Positions 7,816 to 10,109 of a stretch of DNA of 10,109 nucleotides are shown piece after piece. A program made the translations under genes and the position numbers. Location: NCBI RefSeq assembly GCF_000002865.3, contig NW_001865051.1, positions 914,755-924,863 on the forward strand, read 5' to 3'. The notes under the pieces were generated by a model. The model was not told the origin of the DNA, did no database searches, and saw nothing but the letters and a program-made list of their open reading frames with translations. How positions within the stretch are numbered: the first letter of the stretch is position 1; every line of letters begins with the position of its first letter. The DNA comes from Monosiga brevicollis MX1 (lineage: Eukaryota; Opisthokonta; Choanoflagellata; Craspedida; Salpingoecidae).

Positions 7816-9884
7816 TCAGCGTCGACGCTTGTACTCGGCTTGGCGCGCCGCAAAGCGATTGGCCCGGCGGGAGACGTGGGTGGTGGCTTGTACTTCGGGC
7901 TCATCGTCTTGGAAAAGCTCAACGGGCCAGTTGTGCTTTTGCCCGTGCATAAGCAGCGCTGCTTGCACGTCAGCAATCTTGTCGTCCACGTTCTGGTCCT
8001 CCTGGTAGAGTGACCAGTGCACATCACGCGGCGGTTGTGTTGGAAGAGGGTTTTGATCACCTGCAACGTGTTTGGGCAGAGCCTGGCGGGAATCCGAAGT
8101 CAACGGAGTTGCGACCAAGAGTGGTGAGAATGCCGTTGTGCGCCCGTGTTGCACCGCCACAGGGGGCCAGAGCCATCGACTGACCCCTGTTTGATAGAAC
8201 TCTTGAATCAGCTCCAGTATCTCAACAGGATCACCATGCGCATCGTACTCTAGTGGATAAAAGTCCCTGCTCACAAGCACGATGGTAAGGGGAACACGAG
8301 ACCGGGCATACACGTTGGCATGGTCGGCACGAGGGGCCGAAGGTGATACCCGGTCCAATTTGACGTACGGGGTCGAGCGAAAGTAGCGCAGTTGTTGTGC
8401 TGCGGCACGACGATGCGAACGGTAGAGCGCAAAAAGAAGACGCCGAAATGCCTTGCGTTTGTGAGCCGTTGACTTTGGATCCTGCGAAAACCAGAACTCA
8501 GCCAAGTAGGCGAGCGCCTCCTGGTATCCGAGCAAGCGCGACAGCCGCGAGTCTTGTTCCAGATAATCGGGCATCAAGCTGTAGGTGGGCCCGGTGATCA
8601 GATGCATGCGTTGGAGTGAGGGGCTCAAGGAACGAGGGTTGGCTGGGTGGATGGCAGGGTCAAGGCACGAACGCGATGGTTTCCTCAACGAGGCCTCGAT
8701 CGACGATGCGTTCGCAACGGGCCACGAGATTGTCGTGTAACATGTCGCGTGGAGGGTTGAGATAGACCTTGCGGAATTCAATGTTGGGTGGCTGCGTTTT
8801 ACGTTTTACAGATGGGCCAGGGTGACAAGATAGGTGAGTACGTGACAGAGGTGGTTCACCAGGTCGAGTGAACGGCTCAGCGAGCGCCCAAGAATGGTCG
8901 GATGACAGCAACAAGAGAGCCCATGGGGTGGGGGGTGGGGGTGGGAATAGTAGAGAAGGCCGCCAGGGGCGGGCGAGTTGAAGAGTAGATAAACAAGGGC
9001 TGTCAAAGAATGCCGATGATCTGCCTGAGGCATGATCAGGGTTCTGGACGGGCCAAGGCATGGGTTCAGCAAAGATACCTCGGGGACAAAGTCTGCGACG
9101 GTCTTGCCCGTCATGCGATGAATGACGATGCAGCGCAAGAGGCGGGCCCAATCGTTGGGGAGAATGACGGCAGCAGTTTGGGGATCGACTTCAGCCAGTC
9201 GTTCAACGGCGGCGGACCAGGGTTGATCAGCCAGTTCAGCACGTAGCTGTGGCAGTGAATGCCGTGCGCGCAAGTTGTGAGGGGTTTGAAGGGTTGAGCC
9301 ACACGGCAGATGGCCACGCAGGTGTCAGGCACAGGGGATTGAACACAAACCTCCGCTTCTTGCGCTGGGTCGCGACGGGGTGTGCGGTTTACGCCGGTGA
9401 AAAGCGTCTTGAGGTAGAAGACAGAGTCTCCCAAAATGATGGGGGTCTTGCCTTGCTCATGAATGTGTTGGCAGAGGTCTGTGGCTGCCTCGGCAAAGTC
9501 GCCGGCGTTGAAGTGCTCGTTCAGATAGTGGGTGTCAACAAAGTGGCAGGGTGCAGTGCGCGCAGCAGGTGGCACCTTATCCAAGCCGACCTGCAGCTCC
9601 CGAAAAATGTGGCATTTGTCGGCCGAGATGACTTCTCCATTCATCGTCTCGGCCAGCGTCATGGCCAGCTGCCGCTTGCCCGAACTGAGCGGGCCGGCCA
9701 GCACCAGCACACGTGGTCGATCCTCAGTCGCTGCCGGTTTACTCGATTGCCCCACCGCATCCGACGCAAGTGTCCGCACACTAACATGCCTCCCTACCAA
9801 GCTTCCCCTCCGAGCCACCGCCACTGCCCGCCCCCTCACCATCACCCCCCTCACCGCCATCGCCGCCATCATCCCGCTCGACAT
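7816..9884 (-). CDS. TRIT1: tRNA dimethylallyltransferase, TRIT1/Mod5/MiaA family (four exons)
   Basis: Family members transfer dimethylallyl from DMAPP to A37 of tRNAs that read UNN codons, in cytosol, mitochondria or nucleus. Exons on the minus strand: 9884-9351, 9246-9079, 8791-8673, 8578-7816. Phases agree (0, 0, 2) and give 527 aa; human TRIT1 has 467. Residues 1-50 are Arg/Ala/Val-rich with almost no acids, like a mitochondrial presequence. The P-loop GPLSSGKR is at 64-71, VISADK at 85-90, CHFVD at 113-117 and GDSVFYLKTL at 152-161. A VDP...LPNDWARLLR...TGK block in exon 2 matches the family's DP...HPND-R...TGK. Exon 3 has the P-R-x-x-L...GLVEE stretch; exon 4 has LLGYQEAL and an RRAAAQQLRYFR helix like the family's RYAKRQ. 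Key motifs are altered: GKS/T to GKR, GGT to GDS, SADS to SADK. The Asp of SAD remains. The C-terminus lacks the C2H2 zinc finger of TRIT1/Mod5. The frame is open upstream into the CT repeat, which contains no ATG. The family is clear; activity is not. Confidence 0.85.
8925..8945 (+). other. G-quadruplex motif in TRIT1-like intron 2
   Basis: Four G-runs of 4, 6, 5 and 3 bases are separated by single T bases, an ideal G4 pattern with one-base loops. It lies in the 287-bp intron at 9078-8792. The gene is on the minus strand, so the G-rich strand is the template and the pre-mRNA carries the C-rich copy. Confidence 0.7.
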
Positions 9885-9896
9885 CCACTCGAAATA

Positions 9897-9901
<5 letters not shown>

Positions 9902-9964
<63 letters not shown>

Positions 9965-10109
9965 AGAGAGAGAGAGAGAGAGAGAGTTTGAGAGAGAGTT
10001 TGAGAGAGAGAGAGAGAGAGAGAGAGTTTGAGAGAGAGTTTGAGAGAGAGTTTGAGAGAGAGAGAGAGTTTGAGAGAGAGTTGAGAGAGAGAGACAGAGA
10101 GAGTTAGAG
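9902..10109. repeat. Compound GA microsatellite with TTT interruptions
   Basis: A pure 59-base GA run (9902-9960) is followed by GA blocks interrupted by TTT at 9961, 9987, 9999, 10027, 10039, 10051 and 10069, then TT at 10081. Four of the seven steps are exactly 12 bases, so a 12-base unit (TTT followed by GAGAGAGAG) has been copied within the array. The array reaches the window edge and begins 18 bases upstream of the TRIT1-like start codon, so on that strand it is a CT-rich 5' UTR or promoter. Confidence 0.9.

Noticed and set aside
8200-8420. Possible extra intron in the last TRIT1-like exon (GTATCA donor, CAG acceptor)
   Set aside because: The phases of the available donor and acceptors do not match, and the frame is open without it.
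9249-9965. 238-codon open frame on the plus strand ending in Arg-Glu repeats
   Set aside because: It is antisense to TRIT1-like exons 1-2 and extends only because the GA repeat has no stop codons.

Overview
The window looks like nuclear DNA from a unicellular opisthokont, most likely a choanoflagellate. I infer this from compact genes with many short introns (about 80-290 bp, GT...AG), GC-rich coding exons against AT-rich gaps, three genes in 10 kb, and an NCoR/SMRT-type corepressor closer to the animal proteins than to fungal Snt1. The species cannot be read from the sequence alone.

Layout. 1-1135: AT-rich, no gene I can defend; it holds an inverted pair of poly(A)-type hexamers, a perfect hairpin and a weak minus-strand candidate. 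1136-5720 (minus): a ten-exon gene for an NCoR/SMRT-family corepressor, predicted 1127 aa, with the N-terminal coiled coil, the helical region after it and one DAD-SANT domain. 5721-5878: a 158-bp divergent promoter. It holds an E2F-type site and a TTTGAAA motif four bases apart, the arrangement of the animal CDE/CHR cell-cycle element. 5879-7307 (plus): a coiled-coil gene that I read as the kinetochore subunit SPC25; one junction or reading frame in its globular domain is unresolved. 7308-7815: a convergent 3' region. 7816-9884 (minus): a four-exon tRNA dimethylallyltransferase (TRIT1/Mod5/MiaA family), predicted 527 aa, with an Arg-rich presequence and altered catalytic motifs. 9885-10109: a compound GA microsatellite directly upstream of that gene.

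The genes do not form a pathway. The corepressor and SPC25 genes share one short promoter region and may be co-regulated; SPC25 and the TRIT1-like gene converge. The points most worth following are the CDE/CHR-like element, the conserved HDAC/inositol-phosphate contact residues in the DAD-SANT domain, the altered catalytic residues of the TRIT1-like protein, a (GT)21 tract that forms a splice donor, and the apparent one-base frame change in the SPC25-like gene. All exon joins come from GT/AG sites, phase agreement and remembered family alignments; no transcript or database search was available.
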